From positions 1,302,001-1,366,000 of the forward strand of contig NC_016631.1 in NCBI RefSeq assembly GCF_000178955.2: a DNA stretch of 64,000 nucleotides, given 5' to 3'. Position numbers and translations under genes: made by a program. Source of the stretch: Granulicella mallensis MP5ACTX8 (GTDB lineage Bacteria > Acidobacteriota > Terriglobia > Terriglobales > Acidobacteriaceae). Position 1 is the stretch's first letter, and every line of letters begins with the position of its first letter. Under the pieces are notes generated by a model. The model did no database searches. It was given only the letters and a program-made list of their open reading frames with translations, and was not told the origin of the DNA. Of the stretch, positions 44,329-53,139 are shown piece by piece.

Positions 44329-45102
44329 ATGAAGCCCAACTCTGTTGCTGTTGTTACGGGTGCAAGCCAGGGGATTGGCCGCGCTACCGCAGTGCGTTTG
44401 GCGCGCGATTTTTCAGCCGTGGTTCTCGTAGCCAGAAATCAGGATGAACTACAAAAGGCTGCAGCCGATGTCAACGCCGCAGGCGCCGAGTCGCTTATCT
44501 ATGCGCTCGACCTGCGAGATCCTCAGGCCGTAGAGACAGTCGTTAAGGGGACGCTGGAACGCTTTGGCAGGATCGACGCCCTGGTGAATATTGCGGGAGC
44601 GGTTCCCCAGATCGATCTGTTCGAGATGACGGATGCTCAGTGGAATGACGGATTAGAGCTCAAACTGCACGGCGCACGCCGCCTGACGGTACGAGCCTGG
44701 GATGCGTTGAAAGCCTCAGGCGGATCTGTCGTCCTGATCTCCGGCAGCGCCGCTCTCGACCCAAAGCCTGGGTTCGCTGCGGTTGCCGCGATCAACGCTG
44801 CGATTATTGCCCTCGCAAAAGCCTTTGCTGAGCAGGGAATCAAGGACGGAGTGCAGGTCAACAGCGTAGTCCCAGGCGCTGTGATGACCGGACGCAGGCA
44901 ATCGTTCTTCGCGAAATGGGCGCCCGCGCACAACCTTACCGTAGAAGAGGCGCTGAAGAAGTTTCCAGAGGAAGCTGGTATCAGCCGTTTCGGTAAGCCA
45001 GAAGAGATCGCTGACCTGATGGCGTATCTGGTATCGCCGTCGGCGAAGTGGATGACGGGATCTTCTATACGAATGGATGGCGGCGAAGTCAAAGGCATCT
45101 GA
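44329..45102 (+). CDS. SDR-family protein lacking the catalytic YxxxK
   Basis: Short-chain dehydrogenase/reductase fold protein of 257 aa. The cofactor motif TGASQGIGRA and the structural LVNIAGA are intact, and the catalytic Ser region VLISGSAA is present. Where YxxxK is expected the sequence is VAAIN (in GFAAVAAINAAII), so both the Tyr and Lys are replaced. The C-terminus (SSIRMDGGEVKGI) is normal. It may bind NAD(P) without standard catalysis. It is preceded by AAAGG and by the hairpin at 44242-44277. Confidence 0.85.
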   Translation: MKPNSVAVVTGASQGIGRATAVRLARDFSAVVLVARNQDELQKAAADVNAAGAESLIYALDLRDPQAVETVVKGTLERFGRIDALVNIAGAVPQIDLFEMTDAQWNDGLELKLHGARRLTVRAWDALKASGGSVVLISGSAALDPKPGFAAVAAINAAIIALAKAFAEQGIKDGVQVNSVVPGAVMTGRRQSFFAKWAPAHNLTVEEALKKFPEEAGISRFGKPEEIADLMAYLVSPSAKWMTGSSIRMDGGEVKGI

Positions 45103-45168
45103 GTCAGGAGTTCAGCGCCGTTTTGGTTCGCTAGTGCTATCTGCCAGGCCGGCATGATGGGAGAACCT

Positions 45169-45786
45169 ATGTCTCCACGAAAAGCGAATATTGAACGACT
45201 GGCTACATTTTCAGATGGGGTGTTTGCGGTCATCATCACGATCATGGTCCTGGACCTGAGGCCGCCGGAGCACCCCACCTTCGCATCTCTGTTGCCGTTA
45301 TGGCCGACTGCGCTGAGCTACCTGGTGAGTTATCTGTTTATAGCCATCGTTTGGACGAATCACCATCACCTGCTGCGCTTCGCCGACGAGTCGACGCCGC
45401 GGTTGATTTGGATTAATTTCGCGCACTTATTCACAGTATCGCTGGTGCCGTTTGCAACGGCATGGGTTGCGAGCACACGTATAGCCGCGGTTCCCGTCTT
45501 CCTTTATGCAGCGGTGTTTGTCCTGGTGGAGTTGGCCTATCTTCAGTTCGAGCACCACGCCCTGACCCAGGCGGAAGTGGAGGAGATCTCGCCTCGCACT
45601 CGCAGGCTTGCATGGATACGCTCCCTCGTTGCACTCGGACTCTTTCTCACTGCGATGTTCGTGTCGTTCGAGTTTCCGCGGTGCAGCTTCGCACTGGTGT
45701 GTTGCGCCGTCCTTCTTTATCTAGTGCCGGAGCCTCCAGTGCCCCCAGGTGAGAGCACGGACTCGGTCTCTCTGAAAACGGTGTGA
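45169..45786 (+). CDS. TMEM175-type potassium channel (DUF1211)
   Basis: Membrane protein of 205 aa with six hydrophobic segments. The signature RLATFSDGVFAVIITIMVLDL near the N-terminus contains the FSD motif of bacterial TMEM175 channels. A second typical segment is VWTNHHHLLRF. Such channels conduct potassium and lack the classic P-loop filter. ATG 45169 follows GGGAGAA; an ATG five codons earlier is also in frame. Confidence 0.87.
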   Translation: MSPRKANIERLATFSDGVFAVIITIMVLDLRPPEHPTFASLLPLWPTALSYLVSYLFIAIVWTNHHHLLRFADESTPRLIWINFAHLFTVSLVPFATAWVASTRIAAVPVFLYAAVFVLVELAYLQFEHHALTQAEVEEISPRTRRLAWIRSLVALGLFLTAMFVSFEFPRCSFALVCCAVLLYLVPEPPVPPGESTDSVSLKTV

Positions 45787-45856
45787 CTGCCCAAGAAGGA
45801 CTCAACAGCAGCCGGGCTCGTTTTGTTAAGACATCGCTGGAAACAGCTTCAAAAGA

Positions 45857-46567
45857 ATGATCCCCATGATCCAAAGCGGAGGAGAGTCGGAGTTGATTGA
45901 TGTTATTTTGGCTGGCAATACCCAGCTTTACCATCAGTTGATTCTTCCTTATGAGCGGAGCGTCTACCTGATTTCGCATTCCTACATGAAGAACGATAAG
46001 GATGCTGAGGATGTAGCGCAGGAAACGTTTGTTAGGGCCTTTCAGAATCTAGGCTCCTTCCGAGGCGATAGAAAGCTCAGGACGTGGTTCATCGGTATCG
46101 CGATCAATGAGGCAAAGAGCCGATTGCAGCAACAGGCGATCATCCAGACTGCCTCTCTACTAAAACCTCAGAACGAAGAGTGGCTTATGTCCCCGACACT
46201 TCTGGACGATTGGAAAGAGCTTCCTTCTGGTGTGGTCGAGCACGAGGAGATCAGAAGCCTGCTGCAGCAAGCCTTTGAGAGGCTTCCTGATATTTACCAG
46301 CGAGTGTTTCTCCTGCGCGATATAGAGGGACTCGATCTAAACGACACGGCACAGATTCTGGATATGGATGTCGCACAGGTGAATCTCACGTCGCACGGGG
46401 CTCGAATCATTCTGCAGAGCTTGTTGGTACCACAATTGGGTGCAATCAACCTGGCTTCGAAGGAGCCGAGCTCCAGGAGGCATTCACGTGCAGCGACGAA
46501 CCTTACAGCTAAAGTCCGTCACTGTCGAAGATCCGTCACAGCTTCGTCAGATGACGACTGCGATTGA
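45857..46567 (+). CDS. ECF-type RNA polymerase sigma factor
   Basis: Extracytoplasmic-function sigma factor of up to 236 aa. Region 2 is DAEDVAQETFVRAFQNLGSFRGDRKLRTWFIGIAINEAKSRL; region 4 is LPDIYQRVFLLRDIEGLDLNDTAQILDM followed by a recognition helix. A 40-residue Arg/Ser-rich C-terminal extension after region 4 is unusual. No anti-sigma gene adjoins it, so control is unclear. An ATG at 45866 is an alternative start. It is upstream of the rclC-like gene. Confidence 0.9.
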   Translation: MIPMIQSGGESELIDVILAGNTQLYHQLILPYERSVYLISHSYMKNDKDAEDVAQETFVRAFQNLGSFRGDRKLRTWFIGIAINEAKSRLQQQAIIQTASLLKPQNEEWLMSPTLLDDWKELPSGVVEHEEIRSLLQQAFERLPDIYQRVFLLRDIEGLDLNDTAQILDMDVAQVNLTSHGARIILQSLLVPQLGAINLASKEPSSRRHSRAATNLTAKVRHCRRSVTASSDDDCD

Positions 46568-46644
46568 TGATGCTGGTTCAATCGATTTGCAGCGCAGGAA
46601 CCACTTAGCTAGCCCATCTGGTTGAAAAGAAGATGCGCTGAGTT

Positions 46645-46660
46645 TGGCCGTTCGATTGCA
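46645..46660 (+). promoter_or_regulatory. Sigma-54-type promoter for the rclC-like gene
   Basis: TGGCCGTTCGATTGCA keeps GG at 46646-46647 and GC at 46658-46659 with exact spacing and a full TTGCA element; it differs from TGGCAC at two positions. It is 72 bp upstream of the rclC-like ATG. Confidence 0.5.
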
Positions 46661-46731
46661 CTCAAACAATTAACCTTCGTTACGTCATCGCCTACGTGGA
46701 GCTATATCCATCACGGCAAGGAGAAGTATTT

Positions 46732-47295
46732 ATGGATCGGGTCTCGTCTGAACAATCAATGAACGCGGAGAATCAAGACCTGGTTTCTGTTGGTTCCTCA
46801 ATAGAGGCCAAAAGCCTCCTAACTAAGGTAGCTGCCTGGGTAAGTGATCGTAATATCCCTTTCCTGATTTCCAGTATCGGCATGATCGCGATGCTCCTTT
46901 GGGCGGGGTCTTTCAAGATGACTGCGCCCGGCGCCGAAGGCATCATTCCCCTGGTTTCAAATAGCCCGCTGATCAGTTGGCACTTTAAAGTATTCGGTCC
47001 TTATGTCGGCTCTGATCTAATTGGCCTTACCGAAATCATCGCCGCCACGTTGATGATCGTAGGTTATTTGAAGCCCAAAGCCGGTATCGTCGGCGGCCTT
47101 ATTGCATGCGTCATGTTCTTCATCACCAGTACGATGGTGATGACTACCCCCGGTGCGATTATTGTGGTCAAAGGGCTTCGGTATATGAGTTTCACGGGCT
47201 TGTTCCTTTTCAAGGACATCATCTCTCTTGGGGTAGCGTTCTATCTCGTCACCTATTTCGGTAAAAGAGCTATCCTCTCCGAAAACAAAAACTAA
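46732..47295 (+). CDS. RclC/YkgB-like membrane protein (DUF417)
   Basis: Inner-membrane protein of 187 aa with four hydrophobic segments. IGMIAMLLWAGSFKMTAPGAEGI and NSPLISWHFKVFG match the DUF417/YkgB family, which includes RclC of the E. coli reactive-chlorine response. ATG 46732 follows AAGGAGAA. The next gene encodes an RclA-like flavoenzyme, repeating the rclA-rclC association, although no RclR-type regulator is present. Confidence 0.85.
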   Translation: MDRVSSEQSMNAENQDLVSVGSSIEAKSLLTKVAAWVSDRNIPFLISSIGMIAMLLWAGSFKMTAPGAEGIIPLVSNSPLISWHFKVFGPYVGSDLIGLTEIIAATLMIVGYLKPKAGIVGGLIACVMFFITSTMVMTTPGAIIVVKGLRYMSFTGLFLFKDIISLGVAFYLVTYFGKRAILSENKN

Positions 47296-47431
47296 TCGCT
47301 AAGTAGACGAAACCCTGGCCACGTCACCTCTCCGCTTGAAGCGCTCGGGGTGACAACAGGGCGTTGATCGCGTAAGTATGCAAAGAGGCTGAGATCCTCA
47401 AACACAAGTTCTACAACGGAGAACATTACCT

Positions 47432-48829
47432 ATGGACCCTCAAGTGCAGCCCGAAGTTTACGATCTTCTTATCCTTGGTAGCGGCGCAGGCGCGAAACTG
47501 CTGGCCTGGACCTTCGCAGGGCAAGGCCAGCGCGTCGCCGTGGTCGAGCGCAAGTATGTTGGAGGAGCCTGCCCGAACATCGCATGCCTTCCCAGCAAGA
47601 ATGTGATTCATACGGCACAGATCGCGCACAACGTTCGGCGCAGCGAAGAGTTCGGTGTCAGCATCGACAACTTTCGCATCAATATGCCGGCTGTCAGAGA
47701 TCGCAAGCGCAGGATGGTCCAGGGATTGGTAGACACGCATCTCGCTCTCTACAAGCAGAGCGGCGCGGAACTGATCATGGCATCCGGCAGATTTGTGGGA
47801 CCCAGGGTACTGGAAGCGACCCTGGCGGATGGAACGAAGCGATTGCTGACCGGCAAGAATATTGTGATCGGAACAGGGACGCATGCAGCTATTGAGAACA
47901 TTCCCGGAATGGCAGCGGCACAGCCGCTGACCCACGTCGAGGCACTGGAGCTCGATGTCGTGCCCGAGCACCTTATCATTCTCGGAGCTGGATATGTGGG
48001 GCTGGAGTTCGCACAGGCGATGCGCCGGTTCGGTAGCCAGGTCACGGTCGTAGACCGTAACGAGCGTGTAATTCATGGCGAGGACGAAGACACCACCGAG
48101 GGATTGCAGAGCCTCCTCGAGGACGAAGGCATCAAGCTGGTTTTGAATGCCAAGGTGAAGAGCGTCGCGGGAGTATCAGGACAATCGGTCCGTGTCACTC
48201 TCTCGCAGAACGGCGTGGAGAGGACGCTGGAGGGCACACATCTCCTGGTTGCGGCTGGACGTGTGCCGAACACGAAAGACATTGGGCTGGATCTCGTTGG
48301 AGTGGAGCTGACGGAGCGCGGCTACATAAAAGTAAACGAGCGCCTTGAGACGAGCGCGCCCGGAGTGTGGGCGGTGGGTGAGGTCGCGGGCAGCCCGCAG
48401 TTCACCCACATCAGCGAGGATGATTTCCGCGTTGTTCGCGACAACCTGCTCGGCGGCAACCACGTGACTACGGGGAGACAGGTACCCTTCTGTCTCTTTA
48501 CAGACCCTGAATTCGCACGCATTGGAATGACCGAGAAGGAAGCCCGCTCCAAGGGGATCGCCTACCGTCTCTTCAAGGTTCCGATGACGCATGTGCTACG
48601 GGCGCGCAGCCTTATGGAAACACGCGGATTCCTTAAGTGCCTGGTGGAGCGTGACAGCGACCGCATCCTCGGGTTCGCGGCGTTTGGTGTGGGGGCAGGC
48701 GAGATCATGGCGTGCGTGCAGATTGCCATGCTGGGAAGGATGCCCTACACCTCGCTGCGAGAGGCTATCCTCGCACATCCTACGATTCCAGAGGGGTTGA
48801 TCGCTCTGTTTTCTTCTGCTGCGTCTTAG
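47432..48829 (+). CDS. RclA-like FAD-dependent pyridine nucleotide-disulfide oxidoreductase
   Basis: Flavoprotein of 465 aa in the mercuric reductase/dihydrolipoamide dehydrogenase group. FAD motif ILGSGAGAKLLAW, redox-active Cys pair in GGACPNIACLPSK (CxxxxC), NAD motif ILGAGYVGLEFAQ, second FAD motif VWAVGEVAG and the C-terminal His-Glu in AHPTIPEGL are intact. The stretch SPQFTHISEDDFRVVRDNLLG closely follows E. coli RclA, which reduces metals such as Cu(II) during hypochlorite stress. The rclC-like gene immediately upstream supports this. GGAGA precedes the ATG. Confidence 0.88.
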   Translation: MDPQVQPEVYDLLILGSGAGAKLLAWTFAGQGQRVAVVERKYVGGACPNIACLPSKNVIHTAQIAHNVRRSEEFGVSIDNFRINMPAVRDRKRRMVQGLVDTHLALYKQSGAELIMASGRFVGPRVLEATLADGTKRLLTGKNIVIGTGTHAAIENIPGMAAAQPLTHVEALELDVVPEHLIILGAGYVGLEFAQAMRRFGSQVTVVDRNERVIHGEDEDTTEGLQSLLEDEGIKLVLNAKVKSVAGVSGQSVRVTLSQNGVERTLEGTHLLVAAGRVPNTKDIGLDLVGVELTERGYIKVNERLETSAPGVWAVGEVAGSPQFTHISEDDFRVVRDNLLGGNHVTTGRQVPFCLFTDPEFARIGMTEKEARSKGIAYRLFKVPMTHVLRARSLMETRGFLKCLVERDSDRILGFAAFGVGAGEIMACVQIAMLGRMPYTSLREAILAHPTIPEGLIALFSSAAS

Positions 48830-48880
48830 AGCTTGAATCGTTCATTCACCGGGAATATTTCGTGAGTTGGCGGGTTGTAA

Positions 48881-48920
48881 TGCCTATGGGTTCTTTGCGT
48901 TTCCTGCACTCCCATAGGCA
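48881..48920 (+). terminator. 10-bp hairpin after the rclA-like gene
   Basis: TGCCTATGGG pairs perfectly with CCCATAGGCA around a 20-nt loop, 52 bp after the rclA-like stop. It may be a weak terminator or a leader structure of the next gene. Confidence 0.35.
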
Positions 48921-49041
48921 ACTCCCACTCGACGAGGTTCATCCATTGCTACGATTTCTCCGCACAGAGTTTGCCATTGGCGACCTCACTCAGCGCCAAT
49001 CTATTCTAAAATTGCTGGCGAAGGAAAATAAGCACGGACAG

Positions 49042-50316
49042 ATGGTCCATGGCTCCCGAACTGAAGTTACTGACTCTCGTCAACCTCAAGACAAATACGA
49101 GGGCTTGAACGGAACATCCACTTCAGATCGCGTGAAGATCCATTCACGTATCCCCTCGCTTGATGTGCTCCGTGGTGTGGTCATGATGCTTATGGCGCTC
49201 GATCACACAAGGGATTTCTTCACGAATCAAAACATCGATTTGATGGACCCTTCCCATCTGAGCCTGCCCTATTTTTTTACTCGCTGGATCACTCACCTCT
49301 GCGCGCCTACATTCGTCTTTCTCGCTGGAGTGGGAGCGTATATGCAGCTCGCACGGGGACAAAGCAAAGGCGCAGTTTCGCGTTTTCTCGCCATACGCGG
49401 TTGTTGGTTGATCTTTCTCGAACTGACGATCGTCTATTTTGTCTGGATCGGAATGCCGGGAGTCAGCATTCTGCAGATTATCTGGGCGATAGGCGTGTCG
49501 ATGGTCTTTCTGTCGGGATTGGTCTGGCTACCCATTCCCGTGGTCGCCGCGATTGGAGTGATCCTGGTTGCAGGGCATAACACTCTGGATGGTATCCATG
49601 CGGCTTCCCTGGGGAATTGGTCCGTTCTTTGGAGGCTCGGGCACGAGCCGGGCTTCGTGAGTTTTCACGGTAGACCGATCCTCTATGTCGTGTACCCAAT
49701 CGTCCCTTGGAACGGACTGATGGCCCTGGGCTTCTGCTTTGGCCGCTTATGGACCGCGCCGGCTGGCCAACGCATTCGCTGGTCGGCGGGACTCGGCACT
49801 GGGCTCGTTGCACTCTTTTTGATCCTCCGAGCTTTCCACGGGTACGGCGATCCCAATACATGGGCCAGCCAACACGGCATAGCGCCTGCTATTACGACCT
49901 TCCTCAACGTAGAAAAGTACCCACCCTCGCTGCAATATATCTGCATCACGATAGGACTCTCTCTTCTGCTCTTAGCCTGGTTCGAATGGTTGATTTCTTC
50001 TGGCCGCGCACCCTGGCTGCGGAGTACCGCGGAGGTCTATGGACGTGTCCCTCTCGCCTACTACGTACTACACGTGGGCTTGATCCATCTCCTCACGATC
50101 ATTACATGTGCTCTTACCGGCCATGATTGGCATCGCTTCACTACACCACTTCCATACGGCAGTGTGGCACTCGGGACGCCGCAAGGTTACGGCTTTAGCT
50201 TGCCGGTAATCTATCTCATCTGGATCGGAATTGTCGCATCGCTGTATTGGCCTATGAAGCGTTACGCGAGCTATAAGAGAACTCATCCCGAGAACAAATG
50301 GCTCAGTTATCTCTAA
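49042..50316 (+). CDS. DUF1624 (HGSNAT-like) membrane acyltransferase
   Basis: Multi-pass inner-membrane protein of 424 aa with about ten hydrophobic segments. RIPSLDVLRGVVMMLMALDHTRDFF near the N-terminus is the hallmark of the heparan-alpha-glucosaminide N-acetyltransferase catalytic family (YeiB/DUF1624), with the conserved Asp-His of the proposed transacetylation site. PWNGLMALGFCFGRLW and PLAYYVLHVGLIH are further conserved parts. The acceptor is unknown. ATG 49042 is chosen because coding similarity begins there; the frame is open back to 48712, inside the rclA-like gene. Confidence 0.85.
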   Translation: MVHGSRTEVTDSRQPQDKYEGLNGTSTSDRVKIHSRIPSLDVLRGVVMMLMALDHTRDFFTNQNIDLMDPSHLSLPYFFTRWITHLCAPTFVFLAGVGAYMQLARGQSKGAVSRFLAIRGCWLIFLELTIVYFVWIGMPGVSILQIIWAIGVSMVFLSGLVWLPIPVVAAIGVILVAGHNTLDGIHAASLGNWSVLWRLGHEPGFVSFHGRPILYVVYPIVPWNGLMALGFCFGRLWTAPAGQRIRWSAGLGTGLVALFLILRAFHGYGDPNTWASQHGIAPAITTFLNVEKYPPSLQYICITIGLSLLLLAWFEWLISSGRAPWLRSTAEVYGRVPLAYYVLHVGLIHLLTIITCALTGHDWHRFTTPLPYGSVALGTPQGYGFSLPVIYLIWIGIVASLYWPMKRYASYKRTHPENKWLSYL

Positions 50317-50408
50317 AGTGCTGAAGCTGGCAATGCACCAAGCACAAAGACAGAGGCGAATGCGCCCGAAGCAACCAATGCGATGAACTACGGGCGCGCC
50401 ATCACCGA

Positions 50409-51740
50409 CTATCCTGCTAATACTTTGGCTTTTTCTTGATTGAATTCCTCTTCCGAGAGGATGCCCATATCCAGTAATTCCTTCAGATCCAGCAGGGACT
50501 TTTTCTTCGCCGCCGTAAAGTCGCTAGCCGTAGCAGTTCCAGGGATGATTTCAGGTTGCGTCGCGGACCCAGCTTGCAAGATCAGTGCGGTGATCTCGTT
50601 ATAACCCTTGATGTTGCTGTAATCGACCGCTTTTTGTTCCTTAACATTGGCGATGGCGATGTCAGCTTTATGTTCCAGCAGGCATTTCACTACATCTTTT
50701 TTGCCGGATGCGACGGCGTAGTGCAAAGGCGTGTTTCCGCCTTCGTCCTGCATGTCGACGTCCACGCCCTTTTCCAGCAGCAGTTTCACCATGCTTAGAT
50801 GGCCCTTCTTGGCAGCCAGATGGAGCAGGCCTTCGCCACCATAGGTGTAAGTGGTGTTGAGCGAGAACCTCGCCTCGATCGAAATGTCATTCGTGGAAAC
50901 TGCCCACTCAAGATAACTGCCGATAGCGGCAGCCGTGTCGCCACCCAGTGGCCTGGCATAGTTGACGTTCGCTCCATGTTGCAGGAACAGGTCTACGATC
51001 TCCTTCTGATTGTGAGCACAGGCATACCAGATCGGTGACACGCCCGCGTTGTTGAACATGAGCACGTCCGCGCCGCGCTCTACCAGCAGCTTCACGAGCA
51101 TCCGATTGCCTTGCTCGCATGCGATGAGCAGAGAGCTTCCGCCGGAGTTGTTGGTGTGGTTGACGTTCGCGCCCTTGTCCAGAAGTACCGTCATCATCGG
51201 CAGGGCCTGGGCACGCGTGGCAAAGATGAGTGCCGTGTCGCCATTCTTGTCAACGGCGTTGACGTCCGCGCCCTTGTCCAGCAACAACTGCGCCGCCTCT
51301 TTGTTGAACCCGCTCGCCGCGACCATGAGAGGGGGCAGCGCCTCGTTGTTCAGCAGATTAACGTCTGCCCCGAGTTCCAGCAGCTTGCCCACAATTTCGG
51401 CCTGTCCTGTTCGCGCCACGAGGTGCAGCAGGCTGTTACCGAATCTGTCATTGATCTTTGGATTCGCCCCCTTGTCGAGCAGATAGAGCGCGGTCTGCTT
51501 CTGCTTTTGCCGGCAGGCGAAGAACAGTGGCGTCTCACCATCATGGTCTTCGTAATCGATATCCGCGCCCGCGTCGATCAGGGCTTTTACGATATCCAGA
51601 TAGCCCCGGTGCGCGGCATAATGCAGGGCCGTCCGGCCTCGCTCGTCCGTGTATTTGACATCGGCTTCGTTGCTCGCCAAGAGCAGTTCGGCGATCTTCC
51701 GGTTGCCGTTCTCGCAGGCAACAATGAATGACATTGACAT
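50409..51740 (-). CDS. Ankyrin-repeat protein with C-terminal SHOCT domain
   Basis: A 443-aa protein made of about ten ankyrin repeats (residues about 3-395; for example GRTALHYAAHRGYLDIVKAL and GNTPLHYAVASGKKDVVKCL). A short SHOCT domain ends it (LLDLKELLDMGILSEEEFNQEK). There is no signal peptide, so it likely acts in the cytoplasm as a protein-binding scaffold. It starts 25 bp after the end of another ankyrin gene, which itself follows a patatin-like gene, so the three probably form an operon. Confidence 0.9.
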   Translation of the reverse strand: MSMSFIVACENGNRKIAELLLASNEADVKYTDERGRTALHYAAHRGYLDIVKALIDAGADIDYEDHDGETPLFFACRQKQKQTALYLLDKGANPKINDRFGNSLLHLVARTGQAEIVGKLLELGADVNLLNNEALPPLMVAASGFNKEAAQLLLDKGADVNAVDKNGDTALIFATRAQALPMMTVLLDKGANVNHTNNSGGSSLLIACEQGNRMLVKLLVERGADVLMFNNAGVSPIWYACAHNQKEIVDLFLQHGANVNYARPLGGDTAAAIGSYLEWAVSTNDISIEARFSLNTTYTYGGEGLLHLAAKKGHLSMVKLLLEKGVDVDMQDEGGNTPLHYAVASGKKDVVKCLLEHKADIAIANVKEQKAVDYSNIKGYNEITALILQAGSATQPEIIPGTATASDFTAAKKKSLLDLKELLDMGILSEEEFNQEKAKVLAG

Positions 51741-51765
51741 GGTTTTTTATTCCTACGGATTGGTC

Positions 51766-52956
51766 TTATTTTGCCTTCAGCAATAGCTCGACCGTCTTGA
51801 TCTTCAGATTGTCCTGCTGCGCCAAAGTGAGTGGGGTTTCGTCTTTGTCATTGGTGAGCTCGGGGTCCGCTCCAGCTTCCAACAACAGCTTCGCTTTTCG
51901 ATAGGTCTCTTTGGCTGCATTGGTATCGTAATTGACGTTGAACCCGCAGACCTTGTGTAGCAGGGTGTTGCCTTTGTCGTCGCGGCGGTTGATCTCGATC
52001 GCTCCGGCGTCCAATACGGTCTTTAGTAATTCAACCGACTTCTCGGCGATCCAGTCCGCGCCCGATTTGGGCGCCTCGTAATAAGGAGAGGTCTGATAGA
52101 TATTCGCTCCGTCCTGCAACAACTCCAGCAGCAAGGCCTTTTGGCTCTCCGGCGGGTTGTCGGACAAGCCTTTCACGAAGCTCGTAAAAAGATGTTGCCC
52201 ATCCTTTGTAGTCAGGTCGAAATCCGGCGAAGAGAACTGCTTCAGAAGCTGATACGCCTCCTTGCCCTGTTGTCTTGTCACTGCTTCGTAAAAGGCAGTG
52301 ATGCCTTTATGGTTCTGCTCGTTGGGGTTTGCGTCCTGTTGCAGCAGCAGTTCTATGAACCCGCCGGGCAGGTTTTCCTTGACCGCTGCCAGTAAGGTCG
52401 TATTGCCCTCGATGTCCTTTGCATCCACTTCGACGCCTTCTTGAATCAGCAGCTGCAGATAAGCCAGCTTCAGCTCATTCCTTTGCATCCTGGTGCCGAT
52501 GACATAGTGGATGAAGTTGCGCTCCGCATTGTCTTTGTAGCGGGCGTCGCAGCCTGCCTCGATCAGGCATTGAATGGCAGCGGGCGCTGCACTTTCGTGT
52601 AGGAAGAACCCCAGCAGGGTCTGACCCTTGACCTCATCGTTCCGGTTATCCGTCTTGTCGAGAAGAGCTTTCAGGAACTCTAACGAGGATCCCTCGTCTG
52701 TAGTGTCTCTCGCCAGCGCCTGATAGAGACCGTATTCGAATGTATCCAGCTCGTAGATGTCGGTCTGTATCTGTCCGCCCCTGATTAAAGCATCAGCGAT
52801 ATCGGCTGCTTTGTAGCGGACGATGTTACGGAATATCTGGGTTCTATTGTTTTGGAAATACTGCGCTTCAACCGTCTCCCCGGCTGCAATGAGAGCCCTG
52901 GCGTCGTCCATTTTGCCGTCCAGCAGGGCCTGTGTGAGTGTGCTGTGCGCGCTCAT
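51766..52956 (-). CDS. Ankyrin-repeat protein
   Basis: A 396-aa protein with diverged ankyrin repeats over most of its length; clear units include GNTTLLAAVKENLPGGFIELLLQ, GNTLLHKVCGFNVNYD and KDETPLTLAQQDNLKIKTVELLL. Its N-terminus (MSAHSTLTQALLDGKMDDARALIAAG) already has ankyrin character. ATG 52956 is chosen; the open frame extends upstream without good coding character. It has no enzymatic motif. The neighbouring patatin-like gene on the same strand is a candidate partner. Confidence 0.87.
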   Translation of the reverse strand: MSAHSTLTQALLDGKMDDARALIAAGETVEAQYFQNNRTQIFRNIVRYKAADIADALIRGGQIQTDIYELDTFEYGLYQALARDTTDEGSSLEFLKALLDKTDNRNDEVKGQTLLGFFLHESAAPAAIQCLIEAGCDARYKDNAERNFIHYVIGTRMQRNELKLAYLQLLIQEGVEVDAKDIEGNTTLLAAVKENLPGGFIELLLQQDANPNEQNHKGITAFYEAVTRQQGKEAYQLLKQFSSPDFDLTTKDGQHLFTSFVKGLSDNPPESQKALLLELLQDGANIYQTSPYYEAPKSGADWIAEKSVELLKTVLDAGAIEINRRDDKGNTLLHKVCGFNVNYDTNAAKETYRKAKLLLEAGADPELTNDKDETPLTLAQQDNLKIKTVELLLKAK

Positions 52957-53090
52957 GATCTCAATGTACCTTATGCCATTTTCGATGGATGCGGGCGGCA
53001 TGTGAATATGCCGATTCCTTAGCGTTCGCACAAGTGGCTTTCTAGAAGGGAGCCGGCCAGGTATGAAGCGGTAGCTGTGACGCGGTACTT

Positions 53091-53124
53091 GTGGGAGACG
53101 CGAGTGCCCACTCGCATCTCCCAC
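53091..53124 (-). terminator. Hairpin between patatin-like and ankyrin genes
   Basis: GTGGGAGACGCGAGTG pairs with CACTCGCATCTCCCAC apart from one internal mismatch. It lies 16 bp past the patatin-like gene on the minus strand and could attenuate or end transcription before the ankyrin genes. No clear T-tract is present. Confidence 0.6.
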
Positions 53125-53139
53125 GGGAGCAGGACAGGA

